Source of the DNA: Maniola hyperantus
Lineage: Eukaryota; Arthropoda; Insecta; Lepidoptera; Nymphalidae
Length of the DNA: 64,000 bases
Assembly: GCF_902806685.2 (NCBI RefSeq)
Contig: NC_048542.1
Span: forward strand, 2,836,533 to 2,900,532
Direction: 5' to 3'
The position numbers and the translations under genes are program-made. Of the stretch, positions 45,901 through 53,393 are shown piece by piece; within the stretch, counting starts at the first letter, position 1; every line of letters starts with the position of its first letter. The notes under the pieces were generated by a model, which did not search any database, was not told the origin of the DNA, and worked only from the letters and a program-made list of their open reading frames with translations.

Positions 45901-48366
45901 GAGTGTCCAACATACATAATATATACTAATGCTCGGAGTGCCGACAGATGTAAAAACTAATGTTAATGCTTTAATTTACACATTATGAAATTATAATTTT
46001 TGATACTACAATTTGGTAGGTACTTTGAGAACAAACCGGTCAAGTGCGACTCGGACTCGCCCAGGAAGGGTTGCGTACAAGAAATAACTAAATACAATAC
46101 TTACTATAATGTTAGGAATCGCAAAAAAATATGTTTGCTTATTGATCAAATTAGGTACTACGTATCTTTGGGATCTTGTTTTAATTATTATTATTATTAA
46201 CTGAGTAGAAAGATGCCAACATAGGTACTTTATTATAGTTCTTACAATCAAAATAATATACTTACAAAAAGCATATAATTTTGTACAACAAGTTTGGTCG
46301 GCAAGAAAACATACGAGAAGTAGTTTTGTTCGCTATGTTACGCACCTATGTGTAATCATTGTGTGATCCAGAAATTCTTCATTTAATTACAGATGACCTA
46401 AATGACTAACATGGCTCTAACAGGATAATTGGAGTCATTAGACTAGCCGCGCATATATTTCAGGTTGAATTGAAGTTAATAGACTAAGTACAATCATCAT
46501 TTGTCATCAGAGATCATAGAAATCGCAAATCTATCAATACTTTCAATAGGAAATTCTCGAAGAATAGATTTAGGTACCAACTAGGTACTGATTTGCTCCA
46601 TTATAGGTAACTACTGCGTGAGCTTTCTTTATTGTTGTTCTTTGTGCATTTTAGGGTTGTCACCTCGAAGTTTGTACCCACAAAATATTATAATACTATC
46701 TAGTTAATGCCCGCGACTCCTTCCGCGTGGATAAGGGGTTTTCTGTATTTTGTTTTAGTTTTCTGGGATTAAAATATTCCTCTCTATGATGCAAGATAGG
46801 TTCTAACTATGCCATATTTTGTTAAGATTGATTCAGCTGTTGAACTTTGAAAAGGTAACAAACGGAAAGGGTTAATTTTTATTATACCTAATCCATACCG
46901 ATATTAAATATTGGTATGGATTATCTACAATAAATCAGATAAATAATACGATTCTAATGTAACTTTTCAAATTAATGTTAACTCAGCGTAAATCTGTCAT
47001 TTGATACTTAAAAATTACACTGGAACACTCGTCGAGTTTAAGAAAACGTTTTTTAAAGGTGGCAGCCCTAATTAGTTGTGTACAATAATATAAATATTTG
47101 TTGTGTTAAGCTGTAAACAAATTTGTAAATATCTTCACTCTATGCACGTAGGGTGTGGACAGCAGTGACGAGAGACCGACGCGGCTTCCCACCAGCATCG
47201 TGCGGAGACCGAAAAAATAAATGTTTGTGTCTATTTAATTTATTGGTGCCTAAGTGCCAACCCTGTTGTACACAGAGCTCTACTAGAAATGCTTAATTTT
47301 ATTCTTTTAGTATTTACATGTTGAGTTTCTTTTTGGGTTTTCTCTGTAAAAATAACTTTCCGAAATGGTGGTAGAGTATACTTAATAGAGAGACTGACAG
47401 ATTTTTATTTTATAAAAACATTTATTTTATAAAAACATTTTTCCACATTTTGTAAAATTCTAAATTAGTTCGGTAATATTTTTAGCATTAAATCATACAA
47501 TTATAAGCATATCATTATTCTGACAACAAATGATAATGTTACCTACTCTTTCTCGTAAAAAAAGTTTACACTATTTAGTTAGCTTTGTGATGAAGAAGAC
47601 TAAACTATGCAGTTTTGTGTATCACAGGTTTGGTATCATCTTTCACTTAATTATAAGTTTGATATTTAAAATTTGGGTATACGGTTTCAAACAAATCTAC
47701 TTTAATATTTTATTTTTAACTTTTATAATAATTTGCACCCTATTCTAATAATACTAATTATTATTTATTTATTTTAGGTGAAGGAGTGAAGATTTTCTTT
47801 TTGTACCAATAATTTTATTCTAAATTAAATAAATTTTAGTTACGTTTAGTTTTAAGCCATATCAGTTTGTAAATTAATATTCTATTTGTATGTTTATATT
47901 ATAGTGTTTTGCTAGTTGGCTTGTTTATGTTGATTGTATCTTAAATACATAGATATTGCTACTAATCCTCCATCTAAATATTCATGATACATTTCTAAAT
48001 ACTGCTAAATGCTATCACGAACCATGTCTTCTAAGTCCTAACTTGAAAACAGTCCATTCACATTACTGAAAATTTAATTTAATAATGCCCCATTTTGACC
48101 ATCTTTATAATAATTTCAGAAATAAACACCAAACTTTTCTAACTGTTATTTATTTTCCGTGAAATTTAAAATATAAGTATATTCTTTTCTATTTACAGTC
48201 TGATTCAGAGCCGAGTCAACCACGTACGTCCGCTCCCTACGAAGACTCGAGTAGTAGTGACGATGAAATTCTAAATGCAAAATACTCCACCGGAACCGGA
48301 ATCCGTCTCTCTATGAAGCCGATTGGCCACAATCCAAACACATTCAAGATGGACGTTGTTGACTGA
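25875..48366 (+). CDS. SLC6 family Na+-dependent transporter (B0AT/NTT4-like), multi-exon gene
   Basis: Plasma-membrane symporter of the SLC6 (neurotransmitter:sodium symporter) family, which moves amino acids or related small solutes with Na+. Spliced model: 25875-26139, 32827-33059, 33510-33740, 34063-34173, 34692-34933, 35917-36067, 40518-40719, 41153-41312, 41988-42150, 42475-42675, then tail exons 42743-42922, 45040-45117 and 47152-47220 or 48199-48366. The ten core exons join without phase conflict into 653 codons. Family hallmarks: GYSVGLGNIWRFPYLCQQNG in TM1 (residues 68-87), GQKMRLGSLG after TM2, DAATQVFYSFGLAFG in TM6 and GTGLAFIVFTQAI in TM8. Sequence character is closest to the SLC6A15-A20 group. 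The substrate cannot be read from the sequence. The 22-kb span is mostly mobile-element DNA in introns. Confidence 0.92.
26409..26575. mobile_element. MITE family 4 copy in SLC6 intron 1
   Basis: TATAAGCCCCGCAAATTGCT to TTAGCAATTTGCTGGACTTA; interior with TGACGTCATTTTGACGTCAG and CTGACGTCACTAG, so three TGACGTCA palindromes. Confidence 0.75.
26595..27088 (-). pseudogene. LINE 3' end in SLC6 intron 1
   Basis: The minus-strand frame 26867-27088 encodes a LINE ORF2 C terminus (NINFFNKLPSDIK-like region read as AINFFNKLPSDIK, then FSLKKWLQGG). Downstream is a 3' UTR ending at the (TAGAA)n-type tail near 26595. Heavily 5' truncated. Confidence 0.7.
27711..28145 (-). mobile_element. high-copy GGTTCCGTAC-type element in SLC6 intron 1
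   Basis: TTTTTTAGGGTTCCGTACCT at one end, GCACTTGGCCGGTTTTTT at the other, full body including GTCTGTCTGTCTGTC and CACAATTTAATTTTTTTTGTG-type blocks. Same family as 13712-14131, opposite strand. Confidence 0.7.
28441..28795. mobile_element. MITE family 8, 35-bp TIRs
   Basis: ATTATACAGGATGTAACCAG... on the left pairs with ...CTGATTACATCCTGTATAAT on the right over about 35 bp, both containing CGCTAGCAAAAAC. 355 bp, no ORF. Single copy in this window. Confidence 0.75.
28822..29587 (-). mobile_element. high-copy GGTTCCGTAC-type element, interrupted
   Basis: Same ends as 27711-28145. After GGTCATGAACT (29060) unrelated DNA intervenes and the element resumes at AATTAGTATTTTCAA (29359). Confidence 0.7.
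29061..29358. mobile_element. unclassified 298-bp insertion
   Basis: Splits the element above. Begins near GACTGAGATATGTTGTGG and ends TATTACAGAC; a short GAC direct repeat may be the target duplication. TG...CA-like borders would fit a solo LTR, but nothing proves it. Confidence 0.45.
29592..29704 (-). repeat. SINE-A copy in SLC6 intron 1
   Basis: Minus strand GTCTCAATAGCTCAACGGTT with a disturbed B box (GGTTCAACCCC) and the AGCACAAGCTTTAAGC tail. Confidence 0.65.
29705..30876. other. SLC6 intron 1, no feature seen
   Basis: AT-rich intronic sequence with a local duplication (TTTAAAATCAATATTTTTTC twice near 30400-30450). No coding frame or inverted ends found. Confidence 0.35.
30877..31134 (+). 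mobile_element. Helitron-like element, first of a tandem pair
   Basis: Begins TCCATACTAATATTATAAAT after an A, has GTCTGTCTGTCTGTCTGTTT, the ACGAAATTTGGTAGAGC and ATCCCGG blocks, the CGCGGGTGAAGTCGCGGGC hairpin, and ends CTAG at 31131-31134. The 115-aa frame across it is not a gene. Confidence 0.8.
31135..31349 (+). mobile_element. Helitron-like element, second of a tandem pair
   Basis: Starts TCCATACTAATATTATAAAT on the base directly after the first copy's CTAG and ends CTAG at 31346-31349 followed by T. Slightly shorter and diverged from the first copy. Confidence 0.8.
31408..31530 (+). repeat. SINE-C with internal deletion
   Basis: Head ATCTCCCTGGCGCAGTAGTA runs after a short gap into the tail GGTTCCATCTTAGACTGCAT...GGGCTAAGTTGTACC. 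The middle of the element is missing. Confidence 0.65.
31531..31957 (+). mobile_element. high-copy GGTTCCGTAC-type element in SLC6 intron 1
   Basis: AAAAACTGGCCAAGTGCGAG to GAGGTACGGAACCCTAAAAA, collinear with 13712-14131. It directly follows a SINE-C tail, the same arrangement as near 13572. Confidence 0.7.
32303..32510. mobile_element. MITE family 1, diverged copy
   Basis: GAGGGTGAAATCTACTTACT on the left and CTCTGTAGATCTCAGCCGTA on the right; internal CTTTGCTCAGACTT blocks as in 1746-1894. Confidence 0.5.
32827..33059 (+). CDS. SLC6 exon 2: TM2 and TM3
   Basis: TTTCAG/GTGC acceptor and CCGG/GTAAGT donor. Completes the glycine codon split with exon 1, giving NGGGAFLIPF. Contains EMAIGQKMRLGSLGVW and TM3 up to FYLFNSIR. 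Intron 1 is 6.7 kb of repeats. Confidence 0.92.
33510..33740 (+). CDS. SLC6 exon 3: extracellular loop 2 and TM4
   Basis: GACAG/TTAAGC acceptor, GGAAAG/GTTAGT donor. Begins LSADQLPWAHC; the two cysteines (AHC and AEC) fit the conserved loop-2 disulfide, and NGT is a potential N-glycosylation site. TM4 is WWIVLYLLLAWIIVFFIVM. Confidence 0.92.
33741..34062. other. SLC6 intron 4 (between exons 3 and 4)
   Basis: AT-rich, no repeat family or regulatory motif recognised. The same applies to the introns 33060-33509 and 34174-34691. Confidence 0.4.
34063..34173 (+). CDS. SLC6 exon 4: TM5
   Basis: TTTTAG/GTAGTG acceptor, CCTAAG/GTAATT donor, 37 codons in phase 0. TM5 is YFTSLFPYVVLTIFFVRGI. This exon is too short to stand out as a free ORF. 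Confidence 0.92.
34692..34933 (+). CDS. SLC6 exon 5: TM6 and TM7
   Basis: CTACAG/CTAGCA acceptor, GTCAA/GTAAGT donor (phase 2). Contains WLDAATQVFYSFGLAFGSLI and FGSYNPPNNNC, then TM7 ending GFKA. Markedly GC-richer than the introns around it. Confidence 0.93.
35082..35262 (-). repeat. SINE-C copy in SLC6 intron 5
   Basis: Minus strand GACCTCCCTGGCACAGTGGT head, a degraded B box (AGTTCCCGG), and the GGCGGTACGGCTTTGCCGGT body on plus. The remainder, 35263-35916, shows nothing. Confidence 0.65.
35917..36067 (+). CDS. SLC6 exon 6: extracellular loop 4
   Basis: TTTCAG/GGAAGT acceptor; the donor GAAGAG/GTTATT is weak after the GT. Carries four N-glycosylation sequons (NIS, NST, NSS, NLT). Intron 6 then holds the LTR retrotransposon. 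Confidence 0.85.
36075..36172 (+). mobile_element. Helitron-like element, 5' fragment in SLC6 intron 6
   Basis: TATTATAAATGCCTACAAAT, CTGTCTGTTTGTCTGCTAGC and CCGATTTTAACGAAATA match the 5' half of 31135-31349. It is cut off where MITE family 9 begins. Confidence 0.6.
36253..36483 (+). repeat. 5' LTR
   Basis: TGTAGCAGAGACAACTCATA to TTTAACACAACATTACA; TG...CA borders, with an AATAAAG near 36430 as possible polyadenylation signal. Confidence 0.92.
36484..36500 (+). promoter_or_regulatory. primer binding site
   Basis: TGGCGCAGCCGTTTTCG starts on the first base after the LTR. TGGCGCAG resembles the tRNA-Ser-type PBS known from some insect gypsy elements; the exact tRNA is inferred. Confidence 0.65.
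36551..37444 (+). CDS. gag: retrotransposon Gag
   Basis: 297 codons, ATG in a CAATGG context. A helical capsid-like region (residues about 30-190, WQQWQKFKDSFKIFMLAAGF at 33-52 and DEYFKPKSNEVMASYNF) resembles mag-lineage Gag. Two nucleocapsid zinc knuckles follow: C249-C252-H256-C261 (CX2CX3HX4C) and C268-C271-H276-C281 (CX2CX4HX4C), after an Asn/Lys-rich linker. The frame ends at TGA (37442-37444) followed by CTAG; the sequence continues open in the same frame into pol, so the stop may be read through. The assembled protein would coat element RNA in cytoplasmic particles. Confidence 0.9.
   Translation: MADGATTTMQGDMCGVEFKMPRGIDLEDLDTCWQQWQKFKDSFKIFMLAAGFEKLSEPRKAALLLNCIGSSALELYLNVLKKEDKPKLEEVIKLFDEYFKPKSNEVMASYNFNRRVQQDGENFDTFYSDLRKLADSCNFGQQKDRMLRDRLVIGVKQTRVQQKLLEIKDLTLDKALDICRSAELSSQQLMVLHSSEVNAVAAASTTRQLTTPASNNSKAKYSRPHNNINNKKNCQNNYKNNLNKNNYQCKKCNKVHGPRQCPAFGKTCLKCGKLNHFSVGCMSKNQKLDNINNIHDL
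37445..39214 (+). pseudogene. pol: retrotransposon Pol, in-frame deletion of RNase H/integrase
   Basis: The frame is open from the codon after the gag TGA. There is no ATG near the start; the first likely start-like codon is TTG at 37487, so translation probably depends on gag. Counting from 37487: protease with DTGAQ (residues 14-18); reverse transcriptase (about 160-345) with LDLSDGFYNI, RMPFGLSVAP and the catalytic YCDD at 306-309; RNase H begins with CDAS (D455). Around residue 475-480 it jumps to RNLKTKL, an integrase C-terminal segment, then GQKVWFKKEPSKNIWSEGEI and a PAA end. The RNase H remainder, the integrase zinc finger and the DDE core are missing. Because the frame is kept, the deletion product can still be translated. 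RT appears intact. Confidence 0.9.
39448..39469 (+). promoter_or_regulatory. polypurine tract
   Basis: AAAAAATAAAAGGGGATGA immediately precedes the 3' LTR. AAAAGGGGATGAT also occurs twice upstream (39356-39395), so the tract region is locally duplicated. Confidence 0.7.
39470..39700 (+). repeat. 3' LTR
   Basis: 231 bp, no difference from the 5' LTR found by eye. Confidence 0.92.
40051..40267 (+). mobile_element. Helitron-like element in SLC6 intron 6
   Basis: TCCCATATTATAATTGCGAA start, CAGACGAAGTCGCGGGCATC end with CTAG at 40264-40267. Diverged body. A further fragment similar to 26260-26350 (ATGGTCGGTTGTTGGATTTG) follows to about 40370. Confidence 0.65.
40518..40719 (+). CDS. SLC6 exon 7: TM8 and TM9
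   Basis: CCCCAG/GCTGCA acceptor, CACTG/GTGAGA donor (phase 1). Begins AAEGTGLAFIVFTQAILKLT, the TM8 Na+-site region, then TM9 PFWSIIFFLMLLSLGLGSQI. Confidence 0.93.
41153..41312 (+). CDS. SLC6 exon 8: TM10 and start of TM11
   Basis: GTTAG/GTGCCG acceptor, GAGAA/GTAAGT donor (phase 2). Encodes CTFCFFVGLIFTTGAGEYWL and LLEMVSVVYVYGHEK. Confidence 0.93.
41988..42150 (+). CDS. SLC6 exon 9: TM11
   Basis: CTTTAG/GTTCTC acceptor, GCAGAG/GTAAGT donor. Begins FSNDIYEMTGYRPGWYWQVT, the conserved loop before the last helices. Confidence 0.93.
42318..42412 (-). repeat. element R1 fragment in SLC6 intron 9
   Basis: TCCGTCCTTTTTTAGCAACA, AAAAGATGCAG and GGTTTAGAGAAAGAC match the left arm of R1 at 3484-3670. 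Confidence 0.55.
42475..42675 (+). CDS. SLC6 exon 10: TM12 and start of the C tail
   Basis: GTCTAG/GGTCGT acceptor, CAGGAT/GTGAGT donor, phase 0. TM12 is WVLGIAVAMVLAGILPIPVV, followed by the cytosolic RRFQCLALDVDIHQ. If the following 67-bp intron were retained the frame would stop at 42759. Confidence 0.9.
42743..42922 (+). CDS. SLC6 exon 11: C-terminal cytosolic tail
   Basis: A 67-bp intron (42676-42742) with a pyrimidine tract (CACTCACTTTTTTGTCGGAG) precedes it. Encodes about 60 hydrophilic residues (GASDEDLQEPWRDDLEPP). The donor is GTCAGT at 42923 or GTGAGC at 42929; both keep phase 0 and differ by two residues. Confidence 0.65.
42929..44370. other. SLC6 intron 11, no feature seen
   Basis: AT-rich intronic DNA. 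Short frames only; no coding character, no inverted ends. The same holds for 44591-45039. Confidence 0.4.
44371..44590 (+). mobile_element. Helitron-like element in SLC6 intron 11
   Basis: TCCATAGGTCCTAATATTAT start, CGCGGATGAAGTCGCGGGC hairpin and CTAG at 44587-44590. Close to the 31135-31349 copy. Confidence 0.75.
45040..45117 (+). CDS. SLC6 exon 12 (probable, maybe optional)
   Basis: 26 codons in phase 0 between GGCTAG/GTATTG and TTTGAC/GTAAGA: SPESAPPAQLLPDAAAKFTI then GDFD. The branch-like GACTAAC lies about 25 bases upstream; the pyrimidine tract is weak. High GC compared with flanks supports coding. Length is a multiple of three, so it can be skipped without a frameshift. Confidence 0.6.
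45669..45790. mobile_element. MITE family 9 copy
   Basis: AGGGTGCGGGTTGCGGGTGG ... CTCGATTTTTACGTC ... CCTCCCGCAACTCGCACCCT: an almost palindromic 120-bp element between SLC6 exons 12 and 13a. Confidence 0.7.
46000..46200. other. GGTTCCGTAC-type remnant
   Basis: ACCGGTCAAGTGCGACTCGG near 46037 is a degraded end of the high-copy family. The short frames on both strands here are not genes. Confidence 0.4.
46700..46919 (-). mobile_element. Helitron-like remnant
   Basis: CTAG at 46700-46703 with the CGCGGAAGGAGTCGCGGGC hairpin on the minus strand. The other border has TCCATACCGATATT facing AATATTGGTATGGA, that is, two 5'-end motifs head to head. Confidence 0.55.
47152..47220 (+). CDS. SLC6 alternative last exon 13a
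   Basis: CACGTAG/GGTGTG acceptor, 22 codons in phase 0 (GVDSSDERPTRLPTSIVRRP then KK) and a TAA stop at 47218-47220 that overlaps an AATAAA hexamer. GC-rich against an AT-rich background. It would give a basic, short C terminus. Confidence 0.6.
   Translation, partial: GVDSSDERPTRLPTSIVRRPKK
48199..48366 (+). CDS. SLC6 alternative last exon 13b
   Basis: ATTTACAG/TCTGAT acceptor, 55 codons in phase 0 and TGA at 48364-48366. Encodes an acidic, serine-rich tail (YEDSSSSDDEILNAKYSTGT) ending FKMDVVD. With exons 11 and 12 the protein would be about 794 residues; with 13a about 761. Confidence 0.75.
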   Translation, partial: SDSEPSQPRTSAPYEDSSSSDDEILNAKYSTGTGIRLSMKPIGHNPNTFKMDVVD

Positions 48367-49541
48367 CCGTTATATCTTATTTTTTAAATTTGAAACTAAA
48401 ATATTTCGTTTTTGGATGTGATCTACTTGTATTGTAAGTGATTTATTTGTATATATTTTTTGAAAAATCAGGGACCTGATTTTCTTGATATTCAGAACGA
48501 AACTGACTTGTAAATGCAATGAGTGCGTTGTTTTGAATATGACTTGTGTTAAGGGCGTTAAACAACACCTTTTGCGGGTTATTATGATTAATTGCCATAG
48601 AGAATCAGGAAAACACTAGGTATGCCGTATGTTGTGTATTAACACGATGTAACTATATTGTCTTAACTTTATCATACTTCTCCTTATCTTCAAATTAAGT
48701 ATATATTTGTAGGTGTACCCCTTAATAAAGACGGTTCGTGGAGTAGGGTGCGGGTTGCGGGAAGGTGACAGTGACGTTGAATTCCTTGATTTTTACGTCA
48801 ACTGTCACCCTCCCGTAGTCCGCACCCTGCCTCACGGGCTATATCAGTTAAACGATACATTTTTACATTCATTTTTGATAGCTTTTCAATCCACATTGAT
48901 ATGGAAACACAATTATTGATATTGTACAATGCAAAATGATTTAAAAAAAAATTAAAAGCAGCTATCACAGTAGTTTATCGTTATAAGAGACAAAATTATA
49001 CAATAATATTAGATAAAAAGTTATTAATAGGTACCTATATAGTAAAGTCGAATTCAATTACTTTAGGGATTAATTTCGCGTAATGTGTAGGTATACACCT
49101 AGTACCTACTTGAAATTGCAACTTTAATATGAGTGCATGAATGTGGAATAAAATATACTTAATTCATAACTACAAAACAATGACAGCAATTTGCATAAGT
49201 ATAAAATATGTTGCAGGAATTTAACCGTTTTTGGGAAATCTACAAAACATTATTCGAAATTAGTTATTTCTTAAATCGTTTATTTAATCCCATATTTAAA
49301 TTCATTCTTCAACTTAAATATAACTTATTGCATTTTAACGAACTGTATTTTGAAATAAAATAAGTATCTTTAAGTTCGACTTGGATCTTATTTCAGACGG
49401 GAGTAATGTGAGAGAAAATACCCAAATTATTGAAATACTTCTCACCGTTAGGTATTTAAAGTGCCCGCCAAATAGAACAGCTGTTTTAAGACCGGTATCT
49501 TTTATTAAGGTATTTTCAAATATAAAGTACCTACCTACCAA
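48367..49541. other. SLC6 3' UTR and intergenic sequence
   Basis: The 3' UTR of the 13b form must lie at the start; I see no single dominant polyadenylation signal. Apart from the MITE at 48744-48858, nothing stands out. Confidence 0.35.
48744..48858. mobile_element. MITE family 9 copy
   Basis: TAGGGTGCGGGTTGCGGGAA to GCACCCTGCCTCACGGGCTA with GACGTTGAATTCCTTGATTT in the centre. It may lie in the 3' UTR of the SLC6 gene. Confidence 0.7.
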
Positions 49542-49700
49542 GTATAGTACGCGACAGATCGAAATTGCAATCGGGGAGGGAATGCCCCCGCACACCCCAT
49601 GCGCTGATCCGGTGCGGACGAGCGCGGGTGACATGCGGGTGTGCGGGGCGTCCCCCCGCCTCATATGCCGATTGCCATCTCGACCTGTCACGGACTATAC
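49542..49700. mobile_element. MITE family 7, best copy
   Basis: GTATAGTACGCGACAGATCG... and ...CGACCTGTCACGGACTATAC are imperfect inverted repeats of about 34 bp around a GC-rich centre with (GTGCGGGG)-like motifs. The 118- and 107-aa frames over it on opposite strands are repeat sequence. Confidence 0.7.
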
Positions 49701-50990
49701 CTAGTTAGAGTCATAGATTAAAAGATCTAAGTATTTTTTTACCATAATTATGATGAAAAACCTTTTGCCGATTCACTCATTTGGAAAACTGGAATTCAAA
49801 CGCGCGTAAAGGTAACGCGCACCATTTTTTTTTATTATCAATATTCACGTCTAATTCTACTATACTAAATTTTAACTAAACTAGTTAATTTCTGCTCAAC
49901 ACGAAAATTAGTGTTAAAACACCTATTTCAACCCTGTTACTTTAGTTTGAATTTTGTGTATAAAATAATTACCTAGGTAACATATTATTTATAATGCCTA
50001 TGTATTCTGAATGTGCCATAAAGTATAAATAGCAGAACTCACTAAGCAAGACATTTTTATAGATGCTTACTGTAAAGGCCCGAAATATACGGTCAATCCT
50101 AAGATTTTAAGATTTACCAAGCTTTAATGGTAAAAGTCCGCACTGGGGCCCTATACTACCATCGCTTAAAGTAGTAATGTTTCAATATTGTTTTGACATT
50201 TTCATACAAAACTTGTATGTACCTAAACTATAAACGGTGGTACCTAGTACGGCACCAGTTCTATAATTCTCGGTAAATCATAGGTCTATTTTACCTCGGA
50301 CTTTTGTAACTACTATCTTATGGGGTAAAACCTAAGATTTACCGAGTGAACGCTGTTAAAAGTCAAAATATAACGAACGGTAAGAACGAAGTATATAATT
50401 AAGACTGGGTAAATGCTAAATGGGAAATCCAATGATTTAAAGTCGTTTGAACTTTAACGGTAACATAGACAAAAAGAATTATTTTAATAATTATGTACCT
50501 ATACCTATCCGGGAGTCTGGTTATTTTAATTAACACCTGATAATAATGATTATAAACGTAAAGTTAGTAACTAGTCGCAATAACTACTTATTCTAATCAT
50601 GTGGAAGACAGAGGACGAATAAATTCCAAAACAAGTTACCTACTTATTTGGCTGTTGGTTTTAATTTAATTACATTAAGATGGTAGCATTGTTAGCCTTC
50701 AAAAACAAAAACTAAGCTAAGACAATAGCTATAAATTATTATTTAAGTTTAGATCTGGTTTGACCGATCATTTCACTGTACCTACATCCAAAGTGATATA
50801 CCTACTCACTTATTAGGCCTGGATACTGTTAAAATAAAATCCGACACATTACAAAAGTTGTACCTACTCAAATTGTATGTAACGGTAACGGTACATGTAC
50901 CACAGAATATATAATTATGTACCAAATAGACTATAGGTGTCTTGGATGATGTATACTATCTCAATGATAGGTGTATTGACTAAATGGGCT
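49701..50990. other. no gene seen
   Basis: AT-rich. At about 50100-50345 GATTTACC, AAAGTCC/GGACTTTT and GTAAATC recur in inverted order and resemble a piece at 14800-14835, so a degraded inverted-repeat element is possible. Confidence 0.35.
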
Positions 50991-51103
50991 GTGGGTGCGG
51001 GTGCGGTAGGGTGACAGTGACGTTAAATTCCTTGATTTTTACGTCAACTGTCACCTTTCTGCAACTCGCACCCTACCTTACGAGCCATCTCATTGAAACG
51101 GTA
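50991..51103. mobile_element. MITE family 9 copy
   Basis: GTGGGTGCGGGTGCGGTAGG to CGCACCCTACCTTACGAGCC with ACGTTAAATTCCTTGATTTT inside. Confidence 0.65.
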
Positions 51104-52207
51104 AGTAGGTATACCTATTAATATAAATTTAAAAATTGAATTAAATTGACAATAGATAAGACGTGAGACGTGAAAAGGGTGTCAAAATTTAGTTTAGTTT
51201 GTTTAAAACAGCAGATATGTCGCAGTACCTTATTGATAGATGTAAAAGAATGAGAGAAGATGTATTTTAGGATTTTCAGGATAAATGAACATTGCATGAT
51301 GGGTTATCAAACGCAACATGTTACATCAATAAACAATAGTTAATCACATAGTTAAAAGTAAATTTAACTATCGTAGAATTAATGTTACAAAAGTTAAAGC
51401 ACTGTAATATTATATCGAACATTCGATATTACCGCTAATTAATGAATACAAAAAAATATTTGTTAGTAGATAGGCTATTGCCAAACCTTGGCATGTGGTT
51501 GCATATTATTATCTAGTGTTCAAAATATCAATGAAAAGTATTTAAATATTTTTGATATTTGGTTCTGGCAAAAGTCGTTCCTCGCGTCTTTTCATAGTTT
51601 TCCTAAGTGAACTATTGGATTTATTTTTCCAAAATCTTGTTTTTTTTTTTTCAAAATTTTGGTTTTTTTTTTCTTAATTTGTGCGGTTTATATTGATTTA
51701 AGATTCTTAACATAAATTAAATTTGGTTAATATTTTTAAATCCTAATTAATTTTTTTAAATCTATTTTTTTTTAGTTTTGTGTCAATTTAGGATAGAACT
51801 AGGCAAATATTTAATTCAACACTGGTAATTTTATTTTCGATAATAAAATTGATCGCAGTATTTGAATAGTTATAAAAGTTTGGAACTAAACATTGGTTAT
51901 TTATTATTATAATAATAATATTTAATTTTATAAAATATTATTAAAAGTTAAAACAATAATCTACCTACCACCAAGTGGAAAGCGATGCTTTGAGCAAAAA
52001 TCATGTTTTCTCATTTTATTGAACAATTAATGAAATCAGTAATTGTTAGTTGATAGAATATAGGATGATAAGAAAAAATGGAATCACGGAATGCTAGTCA
52101 ACATTATTAAGGTAGGTATTAGATAATAGTTATTCAGATTATCAATATCAAATATGCGACGCGCGACGTCCTTTCGGAAAAGAACGTAGGTACCTACCTA
52201 TCTACAC
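51104..52207. other. no gene seen
   Basis: Very AT-rich with T runs near 51640-51780. No coding frame and no repeat family recognised. Confidence 0.4.
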
Positions 52208-52441
52208 TGCGACAAGGCTATCTTGGCGCGTGGCGAAAATCGGAACTAACGTTGCTGTCAAGCGTCCCCTTTGTTCTTGTTTGAATATTTATGGAATATT
52301 CTTCTTCTTCTTAATTTGCTTTATGGCTTTCAGTAGTGCCACACCGAGCACAATGCACTTCGCATGGAATATTTTAAGCCTTTGTTCTCCAACAGCGCCT
52401 CCTGTCAATGTCATTCAAGTGCCAAGAGATCCTTGTCGCCC
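52208..52441. mobile_element. MITE with GCGACAAGG ends
   Basis: TGCGACAAGGCTATCTTGGC on the left and GTGCCAAGAGATCCTTGTCGCC (abbreviated) on the right are imperfect inverted repeats. The 73-aa hydrophobic frame at 52230-52451 lies inside and is not supported as a gene. Confidence 0.55.
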
Positions 52442-52998
52442 TGTACGTTAGTTGAAGCGCGCGCAATACGAATTATTGGTTAATTAAACAGGTATTCAAA
52501 TAAGTACCAAACTACCGTACTATGGAGCCAGTGACGGAGAGACCGTCGTTAACTTATTCTATGAATTTCGTTTAATGAAGTTGCCAGGAATTATTTCTGT
52601 AAAATAGACAGTTATTAAGTCGAAAACTGTAAAGTTTATTTTTATTATGTAACTATATTAAACCCGTATTAAACCTATTAATTAATTTACATAATCCTAA
52701 TTAATGTTACAAACATCAACACACAAAACTAAAAGTGCTGCCATATAAAAGTTTTAAAATGTTTTAGGTAAGTATAAAAATTATAAAAAAAATATTATGT
52801 TAAGTATCTATACTTAGTATGAAACATTTTAAAATCTCTGTGTGTTTTACACTTTAAAATTACAAGGTCATAAATCTATTCATAAATTCTTTACATTTCA
52901 AAAACAATACCAGAATGGTTTCTGTAAATTTCATAACTAATTAAGTACACATACTTCCAAATATTCTTTATAAATTATCAATTATTTATTTTATTACT
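52442..52998. other. no gene seen
   Basis: AT-rich, no recognisable feature. Confidence 0.4.
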
Positions 52999-53152
52999 TT
53001 AAGGGCTAATTCACATTAGACCATGCCATATCCGAGGCAATTCCGAGTTCCGACTCCAAACCACAGTTCATGACAAGGCAACTTCTAACAAAACTTCGCT
53101 TGTCCTACCTAGCAATCGAACCCAGCACAGTCTAATGTGAATCGACCCTTAA
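52999..53152. mobile_element. 154-bp MITE with TTAA termini
   Basis: TTAAGGGCTAATTCACATTA and TAATGTGAATCGACCCTTAA form the ends. The TTAA at both termini would fit a piggyBac-type target, but could be part of the TIR. Confidence 0.65.
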
Positions 53153-53393
53153 CCGATTGAATGCTAACAATCGCTCAAAAGAGCCCTAGTGTTAAGTGTT
53201 GGTTCCGTAGCTAGCTTCGGGATTACATCCCGCTATTAGTTGTAGAAGTGATGATATTAATCTAAGATTAAATTAGGTAGTGATTACATTTTGAGATGCA
53301 AAATTAAAAATATTGCCACTAACACAGAAGTGTTTTTATTAATTCAAAACTAATTAATCCGCGTCCTTACCTTACCAACCTACCTTACTTACT

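Noticed and set aside
49335..49704. Overlapping ORFs on both strands
   Set aside because: GC-rich MITE family 7 produces open frames on both strands; no domain is recognisable.
52230..52451. Small secreted or membrane protein with a hydrophobic stretch
   Set aside because: It lies wholly within an inverted-repeat element, and the hydrophobic run comes from a TTC/CTT microsatellite.
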